From Skeletonema tropicum (Eukaryota; Bacillariophyta; Thalassiosirophyceae; Thalassiosirales; Thalassiosiraceae), in contig CM074130.1 in NCBI GenBank assembly GCA_037178625.1, positions 744,001 to 808,000 on the forward strand: DNA of 64,000 nucleotides, read 5' to 3'. A model generated the notes under the pieces. That model saw only the letters and a program-made list of their open reading frames with translations. It did no database searches and was not told the DNA's origin. Of this stretch, positions 22,457 through 32,797 are shown piece by piece. Both the position numbers and the translations under genes were made by a program. The first letter of the stretch is position 1; each line of letters opens with the position of its first letter.

Positions 22457-25400
22457 AATAAATAAATAAATACAAAATTAATCAGATTAGATATCTACAC
22501 GAGTATAATCTGGACCTGCTTAGGTACAATGTACGGTCTTTTACTGCCGAAAGGCTTACCAGACAGCAAGACGGGTGCCCCCGTAGGAGCCGGGTGCTCC
22601 TCTTAAACGCCGGAGCGTTCGAAACCAGGTGAGAGTGCATCTGCTAACACGAAGGGAAATAGCCTGCATGTGGCCTCAGGTTGGCAGCTTCCGTTTCTTC
22701 CGCTTGGGAGGTGCGTGTCTTTGGGTAGTGGCCTGAAGTGTTGAATCCCCAACAGCGAGCGATGCAGCGCTCCTTTTCTGATTAAGAAGGGACTCTGTCT
22801 GCTGCATTGGAGTTGGGTCGTCCCCGTGGACTTTACCTCTAGTTTTGGGGCCGCCTGGGATAATCCGCGTGTCCTTTCTCCGTCGTTTATTGCGCTCCTT
22901 GCACGATGAACCTGAGCCAGCCGTCTTTACCCTGACCGGCTTGGGGATAGGCTTGCCCGCTGCGAGGTGACCACTCTTGCGCTTGCCACCCGTTGAATTC
23001 GATCGGCTAGGCAGTCTTGCTGCGGCAGGAGCTCTTGGTTGATTCCTGCTGCTAGACCACAGCAACATTGCGATCCTCATCCTAGTCTCTTTGAGGAGGA
23101 AGTCCGCCTGGTTGTAGGAATTCTCGCACAGAGGGATGTTTTGTGCCAGTAGGGTTGCGTTGACGAGGACAAAGAGACCACAATCATATCCGTTGGTCTG
23201 CCGTGGAGAGTTCATTGAGTCATCGATGAGTCGCCAAGAGTTGTCCCAATCAGCGTTCGCCTCCCCATGTATTTCTCGATACTTATCCTTGAGATACTGC
23301 AGCATAGCCCTTAGGTACCGCTGGTTATACTCCTTCCTGCCCTGGGAATCCCACAGTTTAATCTCCTTGAGGACGGTGTCGGCTCTGAGGAGCAACCAAT
23401 GGCGATTACCCCGGTTAATCGGCACGTATATCTCCCGCACCCCCAAGATCCCGTTCTTCCGTCTCAACGTATTGCCCCAGGAGCGCACATTGTTGTAGTT
23501 GTAGATGGGTATTGATTGCCCGTCTGTCCCAGTCTGAAGGAGTGCTGACATGAAGAAGGAGGTGAAGAAGTAGACCCGTTGGGAGTTCACCTTTGGAAAG
23601 AGAACCCTGCGGAGGAAACTGTTGATGATTTCGTCGTTTAGCCATTGTGGTGGTCGCAGTGAGAGCATTGCTTCCCGGTGAACCTTATCTCCTCCTGCCA
23701 TGTCAAGGGTGAAAGTCTCGGGGACCGCTCTGAAGAGGTCCCTTGGGGAGAATGTCCTTGTCTCTTCATCCGTATTACGTCGTAGCAGCTCCAGACAATC
23801 GGTGCGTTGCGTCCCTAGGTCTGGCGGTAGCCTTGGCCTCTGCCGGGTGGAGGAGGCCCGAGCTTCTGCCCGAAGTTGCTGCTGAAAGATAGGGGCAAAA
23901 CGCAAAGGAGCCTTCGTGGCAGTCGTCTTGTCGGTGCTAGTGGCTGCTGTCACGCCTGTTTCCTGTGGAGCGGTCCTTGGTTGAGCCATCGACGGATTTT
24001 CATTGTCCAGTCTACCTCCCGTGAGGTCTCCGGCCGCTTCTCTACTCGCCACCGCCGCATTCAACCAATACTGTTGTTGCTCAGTGCTCTTGGCAAAAAG
24101 TTCCTCCGGTTGGATTTCCAGCAGACATCTAGCTTCTTCCGGCAGGCCGTCAGATCCTAAACTAAGTTGGTGCTCTATCTCTTTCTGGATTTGTTCTCTC
24201 GAAGCCAGGACCTTCGTGCCTTTGGTTTTGTGGTGTTTGGTGAGGTTCCTGCAAATCCATTGGGTGTGCGTGAGGGAGAGTAGCTGGTCCAGGAAGCCCT
24301 TCGTCCAACTGTCGATGGTCAGCCGGAGCCGCATGCCCAGAAGATAATTTTGTTGCAGTTGTAGAAGCCCGACGGACACTTTTCCCTCCGTGAAATGTCT
24401 CCATCCGATTCTATCCAAACTATTACCAAGTTGTCTCGTTTCCTGGGACATACTGTCGCCATACTTGTCCGGCAGGTCCACAAACAATCGCTTGCCTTGG
24501 GCTGCAATAAACCTTGGGATCCAAATCATTAGGTCGGGGTGGGTGTGGTGGTCTCTCATCCAGTCCAATAAATTCTCAATGCAGTCGCTGAGTAATCCCC
24601 GTCTAATGTCACTTGTACACCGATTCAGGTGGTCAGCCGTTTCGTAACACCCGCAGTTGGGACACAACGCTGAGGCTTCCTTGTCCCATCTAGTAATCAT
24701 TTGGCCAGTGCCGCAGAAACCAGAACACTGCTTGGCGTACCAAAGTCTGAACATCTGAGGCCGACGCCCTAGAAGATCCCGCAGGGGCTCCCATGCCACG
24801 GTGTCGAAGATAGAGGGTGACATGAGTCCTTCATCGGAGTAGAACTGTTTTGCTCTTTCTTTGCCAATGTAGTAACGGAGTTCTTTGGCCATATCCGCGG
24901 TTTGCTTCTCATTGCCGATAATTACCACCGCTGACTCGAGAGGTAGCGATAGCGTTGCAGGGTGGGCTGCCGTCGTATTCACTGCCCGCCGCAAAGCCCG
25001 TTTGGCTCTGTCATCACAGATAACATTGAGCTGTGCCTCTATCGACAATGCATCGTAGCCCACTATGTCGTCCTGATGTGCCTTAACGTGAGACAGTCTG
25101 TGAACCAGTTTGGAGCGAGACTGTATCTTCCGCAGTACCCGTAGAATATCGTTGTTCTTGGCCGCAGCTGCGATCCTGGCATACTTCGTCGAAAAGGTGT
25201 GGATTGTCCCTAGATTGTCGCAGAAAATGTTGGCGTTGGAAAGAATCTCGTAATGCTCCTCGGCCGTCAGCAGTAAGATGTGGATGGCTAACATTCCCAG
25301 CTGCTCCCCTCCATAGCTGCCTGCCCATTTGGATCTCTCCGTAAAATCACCTTGCAAAGACTTCCCCGTCTCCTCGCAGTACATAATCCAGGCCGCCCCG

Positions 25401-25816
25401 CAGACGTCCACTGAAAGCTCTTTGATATAAGAACCATCCGTGCAACAGAAGAGAGATCCTCTGTGGATGGCCTCCACTATCCATGCTGGATCTTCCTGAC
25501 ACGCCAACTCCTGCCACATCCATGTGCCTCCTTTGCTGAATAGCCTCTCCCAGAATGAAGCAAAAATTGTATGGGCTGGTGCTGCCACTAGAGGTGGGCC
25601 TCTTTGCATCAGTCTAACTGAGCCATTGTCGTATTCGAGGATGGTAGCTGGAGCCAGTGTGGCGGAGGGTCCATCTAGTTGTCTTGACGGGTGAAGCACG
25701 TGTGATCTATCTCCGGAGTCCCTATCGTGCACGTATTCCCGGATCGTGCTGTCAGTATGTATCTCCACTGCGCAGGTTTCGGTGTTCCAGAAATGCCTCC
25801 ATTTTCTATGGGAGGG
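22457..25816 (-). mobile_element. 5'-truncated non-LTR retrotransposon (LINE copy 1)
   Basis: Related to the full-length element at 51129-59719. On the minus strand it ends in a short (TTTA)n tail at 22457-22472, preceded by a 3' untranslated region of about 200 bp sharing three hairpins with the full element. The 5' end is lost; the homology to ORF2 stops at about 25816 (NPSHRKWRHF, matching NPSKRIWRHF) and is followed at once by ORC1-like sequence. I see no target-site duplication at these borders, which suggests a deletion after insertion. Confidence 0.88.
22676..25816 (-). CDS. LINE ORF2 C-terminal part: RNase H, zinc knuckle, Ulp1 protease
   Basis: About 1045 residues open without a break although the element is 5'-truncated, so it lacks its own start and the reverse transcriptase. 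RNase H residues: D in CCTDGSYIKE, E in GGEQLGML, D in FCDNLGT, D in KAHQDD. A C-x2-C...H-x4-C knuckle follows (CPNCGCYETADHLNRC). The C-terminal 330 residues carry a C48 (Ulp1/SENP) cysteine-protease fold: PPQWLNDEIIN, catalytic His in NRHWLLL, Asp in LWDSQG, and Gln/Cys in RQTNGYDCGLF. The tail is basic (PPKRKKRK) and could be a nuclear signal. By eye about 70% identical to the full-length copy in the RNase H region, so a different subfamily. Confidence 0.9.
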   Translation of the reverse strand, partial: PSHRKWRHFWNTETCAVEIHTDSTIREYVHDRDSGDRSHVLHPSRQLDGPSATLAPATILEYDNGSVRLMQRGPPLVAAPAHTIFASFWERLFSKGGTWMWQELACQEDPAWIVEAIHRGSLFCCTDGSYIKELSVDVCGAAWIMYCEETGKSLQGDFTERSKWAGSYGGEQLGMLAIHILLLTAEEHYEILSNANIFCDNLGTIHTFSTKYARIAAAAKNNDILRVLRKIQSRSKLVHRLSHVKAHQDDIVGYDALSIEAQLNVICDDRAKRALRRAVNTTAAHPATLSLPLESAVVIIGNEKQTADMAKELRYYIGKERAKQFYSDEGLMSPSIFDTVAWEPLRDLLGRRPQMFRLWYAKQCSGFCGTGQMITRWDKEASALCPNCGCYETADHLNRCTSDIRRGLLSDCIENLLDWMRDHHTHPDLMIWIPRFIAAQGKRLFVDLPDKYGDSMSQETRQLGNSLDRIGWRHFTEGKVSVGLLQLQQNYLLGMRLRLTIDSWTKGFLDQLLSLTHTQWICRNLTKHHKTKGTKVLASREQIQKEIEHQLSLGSDGLPEEARCLLEIQPEELFAKSTEQQQYWLNAAVASREAAGDLTGGRLDNENPSMAQPRTAPQETGVTAATSTDKTTATKAPLRFAPIFQQQLRAEARASSTRQRPRLPPDLGTQRTDCLELLRRNTDEETRTFSPRDLFRAVPETFTLDMAGGDKVHREAMLSLRPPQWLNDEIINSFLRRVLFPKVNSQRVYFFTSFFMSALLQTGTDGQSIPIYNYNNVRSWGNTLRRKNGILGVREIYVPINRGNRHWLLLRADTVLKEIKLWDSQGRKEYNQRYLRAMLQYLKDKYREIHGEANADWDNSWRLIDDSMNSPRQTNGYDCGLFVLVNATLLAQNIPLCENSYNQADFLLKETRMRIAMLLWSSSRNQPRAPAAARLPSRSNSTGGKRKSGHLAAGKPIPKPVRVKTAGSGSSCKERNKRRRKDTRIIPGGPKTRGKVHGDDPTPMQQTESLLNQKRSAASLAVGDSTLQATTQRHAPPKRKKRKLPT

Positions 25817-25818
25817 AT

Positions 25819-25933
25819 TAGAGTATGAACATAGTCAGAGTCTATCCAATCAACATTAAAGGATGCCATCTTCATCACCCCCCTGCAGCAACAGCAGCTA
25901 CAAACCATCAGCTAACTCAGATGATTGCCACGT
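25819..25933 (+). pseudogene. Duplicated fragment of the ORC1 5' end
   Basis: Matches the start of ORC1 at about 26503-26650: TTAGAGTATGAACA, TCTATCCAATC, then an ATG and CATCTTCATCAC with the Q/N-rich start (MPSSSPPCSNSSYKPS versus MSSSSQTPRSSNSGYK). Only about 115 bp remain. It directly abuts the LINE on the left and the dispersed repeat on the right, so it is a relic of another ORC1 copy. Confidence 0.8.
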
Positions 25934-25934
25934 A

Positions 25935-26124
25935 GTTGCTATGCCGTCGTAGGCAGCAAGAGGGTGTTTGCCGGATGATCTCTATTCTATGTCTGTGTCC
26001 AACTTTTTGTGGCACTTCGAAATTTTAGACAACTAATTTATTCAGACTTTTTTATAACGGGTTCAAATGGTTGAGGCGGTGGAATTGGAACTCGTAGAAG
26101 TTCAGTCTTCTCTCTAGATAGCCA
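25935..26124 (+). repeat. Dispersed repeat, copy 2
   Basis: Second copy of the repeat at 14534-14696, same orientation, joined within two bases to the ORC1 5' relic. Lies about 430 bp upstream of the ORC1 start. 26125-26553 otherwise holds no feature I recognise besides patches shared with 15880-16030. Confidence 0.8.
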
Positions 26125-26553
26125 TCATTATATTTATTTCTGCTTTCTCTCTTCCTCTTTGACAATATCACTCATCTCCTCTCTGGTAACACGATTCGAA
26201 GAGCAACTTCCCATTGCTGTGATTTTTTGTTCGCTGTTTGCTTTGATTTTGAATTCAGCTTCCCCCCTTTTCATCCCTTTGTGCCCTCATTATGGACAAC
26301 ACAAAAGACAAACGAGCCCGTTTTGAAGCCATCATGACGGTAAATAATCCGTTTTGAGGGTTATCAAGAGCGAATATAATCGGGGGTATGCCCGAAGCCC
26401 GGAAATGACAACAGGCTGAACGCCTGAAGTCTCAGTCTCATCAAAGCTTCAACCATGACATCGTCAATCATCATATGATACCATGTACCATGGCACTTCT
26501 AATTAGAGTATGAACACAGTCAGATTCTATCCAATCTACATATATATTGAAGG

Positions 26554-27334
26554 ATGTCATCTTCATCACAGACCCCCCGCAGCAGCAACAGCGGCTACAA
26601 ACCAGCACCTTCACAGTCATCAAGAAGAAGAATGATGATTGCCACCACCCCACGCCACTCCACCACCTCCACCAATCCCCCAACATCATTTCGGACACCC
26701 CAAAAGACACCAGCATCCCAACTAGTATCATCCAAAATGACTCCCCTCTACGAAGATGAAAGTCGTCTCTATTTCGAATCATTAGAGTTGGTCATTGACA
26801 ATCACAACAATTGGACCATCCAAGTGGGTGATTTGGCATGTGTGCAGATTGAACGAATGGATCATCGCCCTGCCAAAAACAATACAAACGAACCATTTGA
26901 AACACCCTATCAACCAATCCAAATATTATCCATCTATCAAGAACGTCAAATGAATAAATTATCTACATCTGGTAAAAAGAAGAAAAAGTATAAGAAACGG
27001 TATCATTCCGATGTTTGTGTGGAGATTCGGTATTTTTATCGATGGAGTGATTTGGATGATGATGAGTGTTGTCGTCGTCGTCGACAGCATCATTGGTATT
27101 GTAGTACTGAGAATAATAATGGTGGCGGTTGTGGAGGACAATATGATCATGATGGGGGTGATGATACTATGGATAGCAAGGAGGAAGTGCTGGAATCTGA
27201 TCATGTCGAGGTGGTAAATGCCTCATTCTTATTGGGATGTCTTGTATTGAACGCTCCTCACTTCCATAGTGATGGTGGTACTTTTACTTCCACCGCCGTG
27301 AATGACGACAACAATGAGAATAACAAACAACGTG

Positions 27335-27366
<32 letters not shown>

Positions 27367-30300
27367 GGGCCCACCACTGTAACAATGAAGCTACAATCAT
27401 CGATTCTACCTCCATCAAGAGTATGATGTGTTGCAATTCAACCCAGTGGAAGAAACAATGGATGCAGTATTGTTACGGGGGATCAAGTCATCACGTGTCT
27501 TGGCGGAGAATACGGAGGTCAAGTTGGCCACGTAGTGAGTATTTGAATTTGACTTCTTTGGTAGATGATGATCACAGTAAAAAAAACGACAGCGGGAATG
27601 ATGGGATGGAGCAGATTGTTGTATTGCCCCCACCTACATTGACACTGGAAGCAGCAGGAACAACCAAAGGAACATGCTGGTGCATTCAATTGCCAATACT
27701 ATCCATCATGCCAACTTCAATTTACAACCTCGCCCACCATTCATCCATATGAATCACTACCCATCCATTGGAATGTGTGTGTTGGTGATGTAGTAGCAGT
27801 CAAATGTGACGATGGTGGAATTGACAGTATGGATGGAAGGGAGAGTGGTAACAATGAATGGTATCCGTACCGTGTGCCTTGGGCTCATGCTCAGATTACA
27901 TCCATTTATCGACATGATGATGTTGACACTGCAATGACAAGAAAGAGTGATGGTAGAGATTGCCCTGCAGCAACAACAACAGCGACAACAGTTTCGGCAA
28001 GTAAAGTTCAATACGATCTAAGGCTCTTCCCCGCCTATCTGAGTGTGTCAATCATTGTCAAGATGATCCAGTTTCATTGAAACATTTGTCTAATATTGCA
28101 TCGGATGAAAGTCATACCGGTAATGAGATACTTCGAGGGAAACCAAGAAAAGGTGGGGTTGGACTTCACGACTCTCTTGGGTCCAATTCGAATTGTTGAC
28201 CATGATGGAAGGTTAGATGATACTGCATCATCATTCCTCGTTGCCGTCAGCACCATTTGCAACGCAAATTCGGCGAGTTGTCAACTCTACAATGTGCTGT
28301 GATGAGATGGGCCACCCAAAGCAAATGAGTCCTCGAAAAGAAGCAGGTAGTACTGATAGTGGTGGTCTTGTAGATCGAGGTATTGAAGCATCGCAGCTTT
28401 GGAAAGTACATTATTCGCAACGGAATAAGTATCGTGACGCTGTGATGCAAAGTAGGAAGGAACGTAATGATGGAGTGGTAGCAACATTGGATAGTGTTGA
28501 ATCGGTATCTACTGCGTCAGTTCAGTTTGAGAACAATCAGGATGACAACTCGTCTCAAAATCAAGCCTTGTTCGATGCAGATCCTGCTCCTCCTGCTCCT
28601 CATGCAGACACCACTTCAGATGCACCTGCAATCTCCACGCCCAAGAAAAGACGGAGCAAGAGAACAAAAACGCCAGTCTCCAATGCTGAAACAGAATCTC
28701 AACAAAAGAAACGAAGGCAGACCAAGCGTGGTGAAGAAGATACAGCGGATGATAACCAAGTCTCGATATCAGCTGCATCGATTCGTTCGATGCTCACTGA
28801 CAGTCCCACTGCTGCAGCAGCTTCACCCGCTACTGCAATTAAGACTAGGAGGAGCAAGAGAGGGGAAATCACCCATTGCCAAGGCTGAACCAGAGCCTAA
28901 ACCAAAGAAACGAAAACAATCGCCTCCACCGCCGATGGAAGTGGCTACTCAGGATGAAGAAGCCCAGGACGACGTTGAAACACTACGTGTAAAATGCATC
29001 AAAGCACCCTTTCATGTCGACGTGTCATCGCAAAAGAGTTTCTACGACGAAATGAATATCCAACCTCCCATCGACTCGTATGATGATCGATTCTCAAACA
29101 ACAAAAATGAAGCTTCACAATCGTGGACTGTTCGTTTGGGTGATATGGTCTGTATTGAAGTCGAACAGGACCAAAAGGCGGCTTTGGTTACCTTTCCTTT
29201 TGCTGTTACATGGTGTCCGGCTGAAATTGTGTCCATTTATCGAGTCCATGATGACAAGGCTGAATGCTTCGAACTTCGTGAGAAGCTTCAAAGTGGAGAT
29301 CAACACTTGAATGATGCAAACGACAATTCGTTTGACGATGTTATGGTGGAAGTACGGTGGTTTTATCGCAAACATGAAATTCCAGGAGCAGGTGGCAAGT
29401 CGTCTTCCTAAGGCTCAAAGTACCGATGATGAGAATCTTGAGGAATTATTCGAGACAGATCAGATTGACAGCTGCCGAGCTGAGTGTCTTTTATCTCCTA
29501 TCAAGTTATATGAAACTTGTAGACCAGAGGAGTCACTGCCCAGTGTAGTGTCAGGAATGCCATGTGTTTATTATCACTGTAGGCGATATTGGAGCATTCA
29601 TAGAAAGTCATTTATTCCAAGTGGCTTGCTTAGCAACCGCATTGAGCGCGGGAGGATGCACTCAAAATACAAAGCCGCCCTAAGCAAACTGACATCTACT
29701 TCTACCAACAAAAGTAACAAAATGCCAGATGCGTACTCTTGGAAAGAAGGGTTTAAAAGTGCCATCCAAAAGCTGTCACTTGCAGAAGCCGCGGCGGATG
29801 TACAAGTGCACGGTATGGAACTTAGATGTCGTGAAAAAGAACGTCGCCACATTGGCAGCTTTTTGAGGAAGGCAATTCGTGGGTTAGAGCAGACTTTGAC
29901 TAGTACTCAAGATGACGACAGTGAAACGGGAGATGATGAGGGACTTATGAACACAAAGTCTTCAATCTTCATTTGTGGGCCTCCTGGTACAGGAAAGGTG
30001 AGATTGTATTGTTTTGCCCTTTTCTGTCCTTGACTTTGATCGATCTAACACGTCTCTCATGCAAATATGCTTGTGCCAGACCGCTTCTGTTCGATCAATT
30101 ATAAATGAGCTGCAAGATGAGCAAGCAAGTGGCAAGCTACCCGAGTTTAACTTTATTGCTCTGAACGGCATGGAGATGCGCAGTCCGTTCGATTCGTATG
30201 TCAAATTCTGGGAAGCACTTAGTGGCACGATGAAAGAGAGACTTTCTGCAGGAGCCGCTGCTGCCAAACTTGAGGAGTTCTTTGGAGACGGTGAACGAAA

Positions 30301-31280
30301 TAACAAGAATAAGGATCGATCGAAGAAACCGATTACAGTGTTGATGCTGGATGAGATTGACTATCTAGTGACAAAGAAGCAGACTATTCTATACAACTTT
30401 TTCGACTGGCCGCTCAGAGCAACCAACGCCAGGTTGATTGTGATTGGCATTTCAAACACAATCAATCTGCCAGAGAGACTGTCGCTAAAACTTCAGTCTC
30501 GATTGGGTGGAGAACGTTGCCACTTCAAATCATACACTGTCGACGAAACGGTCGCAATTCTCAAGACGAGACTGGACGGAGACGCTAGCCAAGTCTTTGA
30601 TGTAGACGCTATCAAATTTGCGTCACGAAAAACTGGCAACCTTTCAGGTGACATTCGCAAAGCTTTTCAAATGTGCAAAGTTGCTGCTCAGAACGCATTG
30701 GATGACTATACTAGTGGAAGGCGACGAATTGTTGAGGGGTCTCATCCAAAGGTAAAAATATCCGATGTGCAGAGAGGAAGCCGTGACATGTACACCAGCA
30801 TTATCCACAAGGCTATATCATGTTCCTCATCATATGAGGCATTAGTGTTAATAGCCATTGGAGCATTGAAGAAGGCCAAGGTTGGGAAAGATATCGCCTC
30901 TCTTGATGTGCAAGAAATGTTGACAAAGATCGAAAGTATAGCCAATGGATCGGGTGAGGAAAGATACTTGTCAGCTCGACTGTCCCTCGGTGATTTGTTG
31001 GGAATTCTCAGTCGCCTTGGAGATGTAAGTACTTATACCTTGCCATTATGAAGACGTGATGAACTCCAGTCTCGTTATTTGCTGCATTCGCAACTCACCG
31101 ATGTTACTCATTTTCTTCTGTCAGGCTGGGATCCTAACTCTCACCACCCCAAAACATTCTAGTACCCCTTGGCCGCTCATTCAAACTTCACTTGAGCCGT
31201 ATGAAATTAACTCTTCCTACAGGAATACTCCGCATAGCAAATTAGCCGAAAAGCATTTGGCTGAGCAGAGACTGTTTTAA
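26554..31280 (+). CDS. ORC1: ORC1-like origin recognition protein with three BAH-like units; several frame breaks
   Basis: ORC1 is the ATPase subunit of the complex that marks replication origins and loads MCM with CDC6. The C-terminal half is sound: Walker A FICGPPGTGK, then an 82-bp intron (29998-30079), then TASVRSIINELQDE. Walker B VLMLDEIDYL follows, then an arginine/sensor region (ISNTINLPERLSLKLQSR), winged-helix (RLSLGDLLGILSRLGD), intron 31025-31124 and final exon 31125-31280. The N-terminal half holds three BAH-like units: about 26790-27480 (WTIQVGDLACVQIE, VCVEIRYFYR), 27770-28450 (VCVGDVVAVKCDD, GPIRIVDHDG) and 29110-29620 (WTVRLGDMVCIEVE, VMVEVRWFYRK). At least five shifts of frame occur between 27400 and 29420; one lies in the GGGG run at 28862. 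CDC6 is a less likely reading because of the BAH units. Confidence 0.75.
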
Positions 31281-32115
31281 TAGGGAGAGCTGCATAACAT
31301 GGGAACATGACATACTTAGTTATATCCAATTGATTCGTCACACTACGCCTAAGTAAAACCTTAACAAGGTAATATTGCCACTTTCTTGGAAATAGATAGA
31401 GTAAGCGAATAGTACCAATGGAAAGCTTATCTCCTCTAGTTTATGATTCATGTGTTGCTTGTGTAATTTGGTCGACTATGAGACGAGTTGGAATCGCTCA
31501 AAGTTTAGCGCTTATCTGACTTTGGAACGGCTCTCTCACACTCTGGAATCCAGTGCATATCTGTACGACAGCATTCGACCCCCCAGAGCCATAGAATCGA
31601 CAACTCCCAGAGACATCATTCCAACCCATTTTGAAACTTTTTTCGTTCATTTAGCTAGCGATTAATGCTAAAGCATTGTGGAGCGTGGAACAAACGTCTG
31701 TAAGAGGCAACTTGAAATGAGCCCATGCGGAAGGAATTTCAGTAAGGAAGAGGCAGCCTACCACTTACACTTACAGTCAGACCTCATTGGAAGATCGAAT
31801 CGAAGAAGCTGCAACGCTAGAGATAGCCAATGATTTGGCGTGGATGTCAAGAGAACCAATTGAGCTTGCAAAGCGACTTGTAAAGGGTTGAAGAAGAGTT
31901 ACTGGAAAGATGTCCCAGTGAATCGTTTCTTTGAAGAACTCGAAAAGGTGTTTCCTCTCTTTTACAACCTTGCAGTGAGCCATAAGACCGAGATTTTTGT
32001 GATGCGGACAGCTTCTCCAACTTGCACTGAAACGAATAATCTTGGTTGATTCAAGCTCGTTCGAGATATTGCAGATGTAAAGGCTCCAAACAACGTCGGG
32101 CAGGCGAGTTGAAGA

Positions 32116-32787
32116 AGGCGAAAGCAACCAAGCTGGATATTTGGGCCGAGTTTGCCAAAGTGAGTGAGTGAGTGAGTGAGTGAGTGAGTGAGTGAGTGAG
32201 TGAGATGATTCCATCGTTCTTTGGAGCTTCGTTAAATTGTCTTTCTAACATGTCATTGAATCTCATGTTAGAGTCGTCCTCTTGTTCCAGGGATGTTAGG
32301 CTGATGCTAATAGTATTCTAAGTTCTAAGGTGTTTGCCTTTGACGATTTTGCCTGCATTGTTAATGCAAGGAAATTGGAGAAGAAGGCCAATGAATTTTC
32401 CTTCGAATTCACCTTTTGCAGTCGTAATCGGTTCGAGACCACATGCGCATTTCCATGCTTTTGCATAGTTGGGCGATAAGATGATTGCGACTCCTCTTTT
32501 CTTTCCTCTTGCTTTGTCTTTTCTTTCCTCTTGCTTTGCAATTGTGCCAGAAAATTGTATATACTTTGATCTCCGTCTTCCCATTTCCTTCATCTTGGTA
32601 TTCTTGTATCAGATATGCCTTGATGTCGTTCTCAATCATGAGGTCAACGATGTACTCAAGTTTGATAGGTCCGTCCGTATCCGTTCTTTCGAAAGATGCC
32701 AAAGACGTTCTGATAGTAAAGAACGTCATCATTCTTCTTTAGGCGAAAGCAACCAAGCTGGATATTTGGGCCGAGTTTGCCAAAGTG
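32116..32787. repeat. 47-bp direct repeats flanking an inserted fragment, with (TGAG)n
   Basis: AGGCGAAAGCAACCAAGCTG and onward to CCAAAGTG occurs at 32116-32162 and again, identical by eye, at 32741-32787. Directly after the first copy is a (TGAG)11 microsatellite (32161-32204). Joining the outer flanks restores one continuous sequence, so the block between looks like an insertion with a very long target duplication, or a template-switch event. Confidence 0.85.
32205..32740 (-). mobile_element. LINE endonuclease-domain fragment, frameshifted
   Basis: On the minus strand the three frames together give an APE-type endonuclease of algal LINE type: IENDIKAYLIQEYQDEGNGK, then KKRGVAIILSPNYAKAWK, ITTAKGEFEGKFIGLLLQFP, and finally MRFNDMLERQFNEAPKNDGI. 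At least two frame changes, so inactive. This family is different from the element at 51 kb. Only the front of the endonuclease is present; the plus-strand side ends at the (TGAG)n run. Confidence 0.65.
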
Positions 32788-32797
32788 GAAACACTCT

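Larger units (their letters stand above)
31777..32797 (+). pseudogene. Gene remnant downstream of ORC1, frameshifted and interrupted
   Basis: Coding-like sequence: SLEDRIEEAATLEIANDLAW...LAKRLVKG, then after one missing base in the GGG near 31886 KKSYWKDVPVNRFFEELEKV to a stop near 32048. A further stretch reads DIADVKAPNNVGQAS in one phase and ELKKAKATKLDIWAEFAKV in another, to 32162. The interrupted end resumes at 32741 and reads ...FAKVETL then stop. The frameshift is shared by the duplicate copy at 21573-22456, which also has W changed to stop. Product unknown. Confidence 0.45.

Noticed and set aside
22457..25816. Copy 1 of the LINE as a processed pseudogene or domesticated protease gene
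   Set aside because: It has the element's own 3' untranslated region, hairpins and (TTTA)n tail, so it is a truncated LINE; its long open frame reflects youth and not necessarily host use.
31777..32214. 145-codon minus-strand frame after ORC1
   Set aside because: Its start is encoded by the (TGAG)n microsatellite (repeating LTHS), and the opposite strand shows better coding signal.
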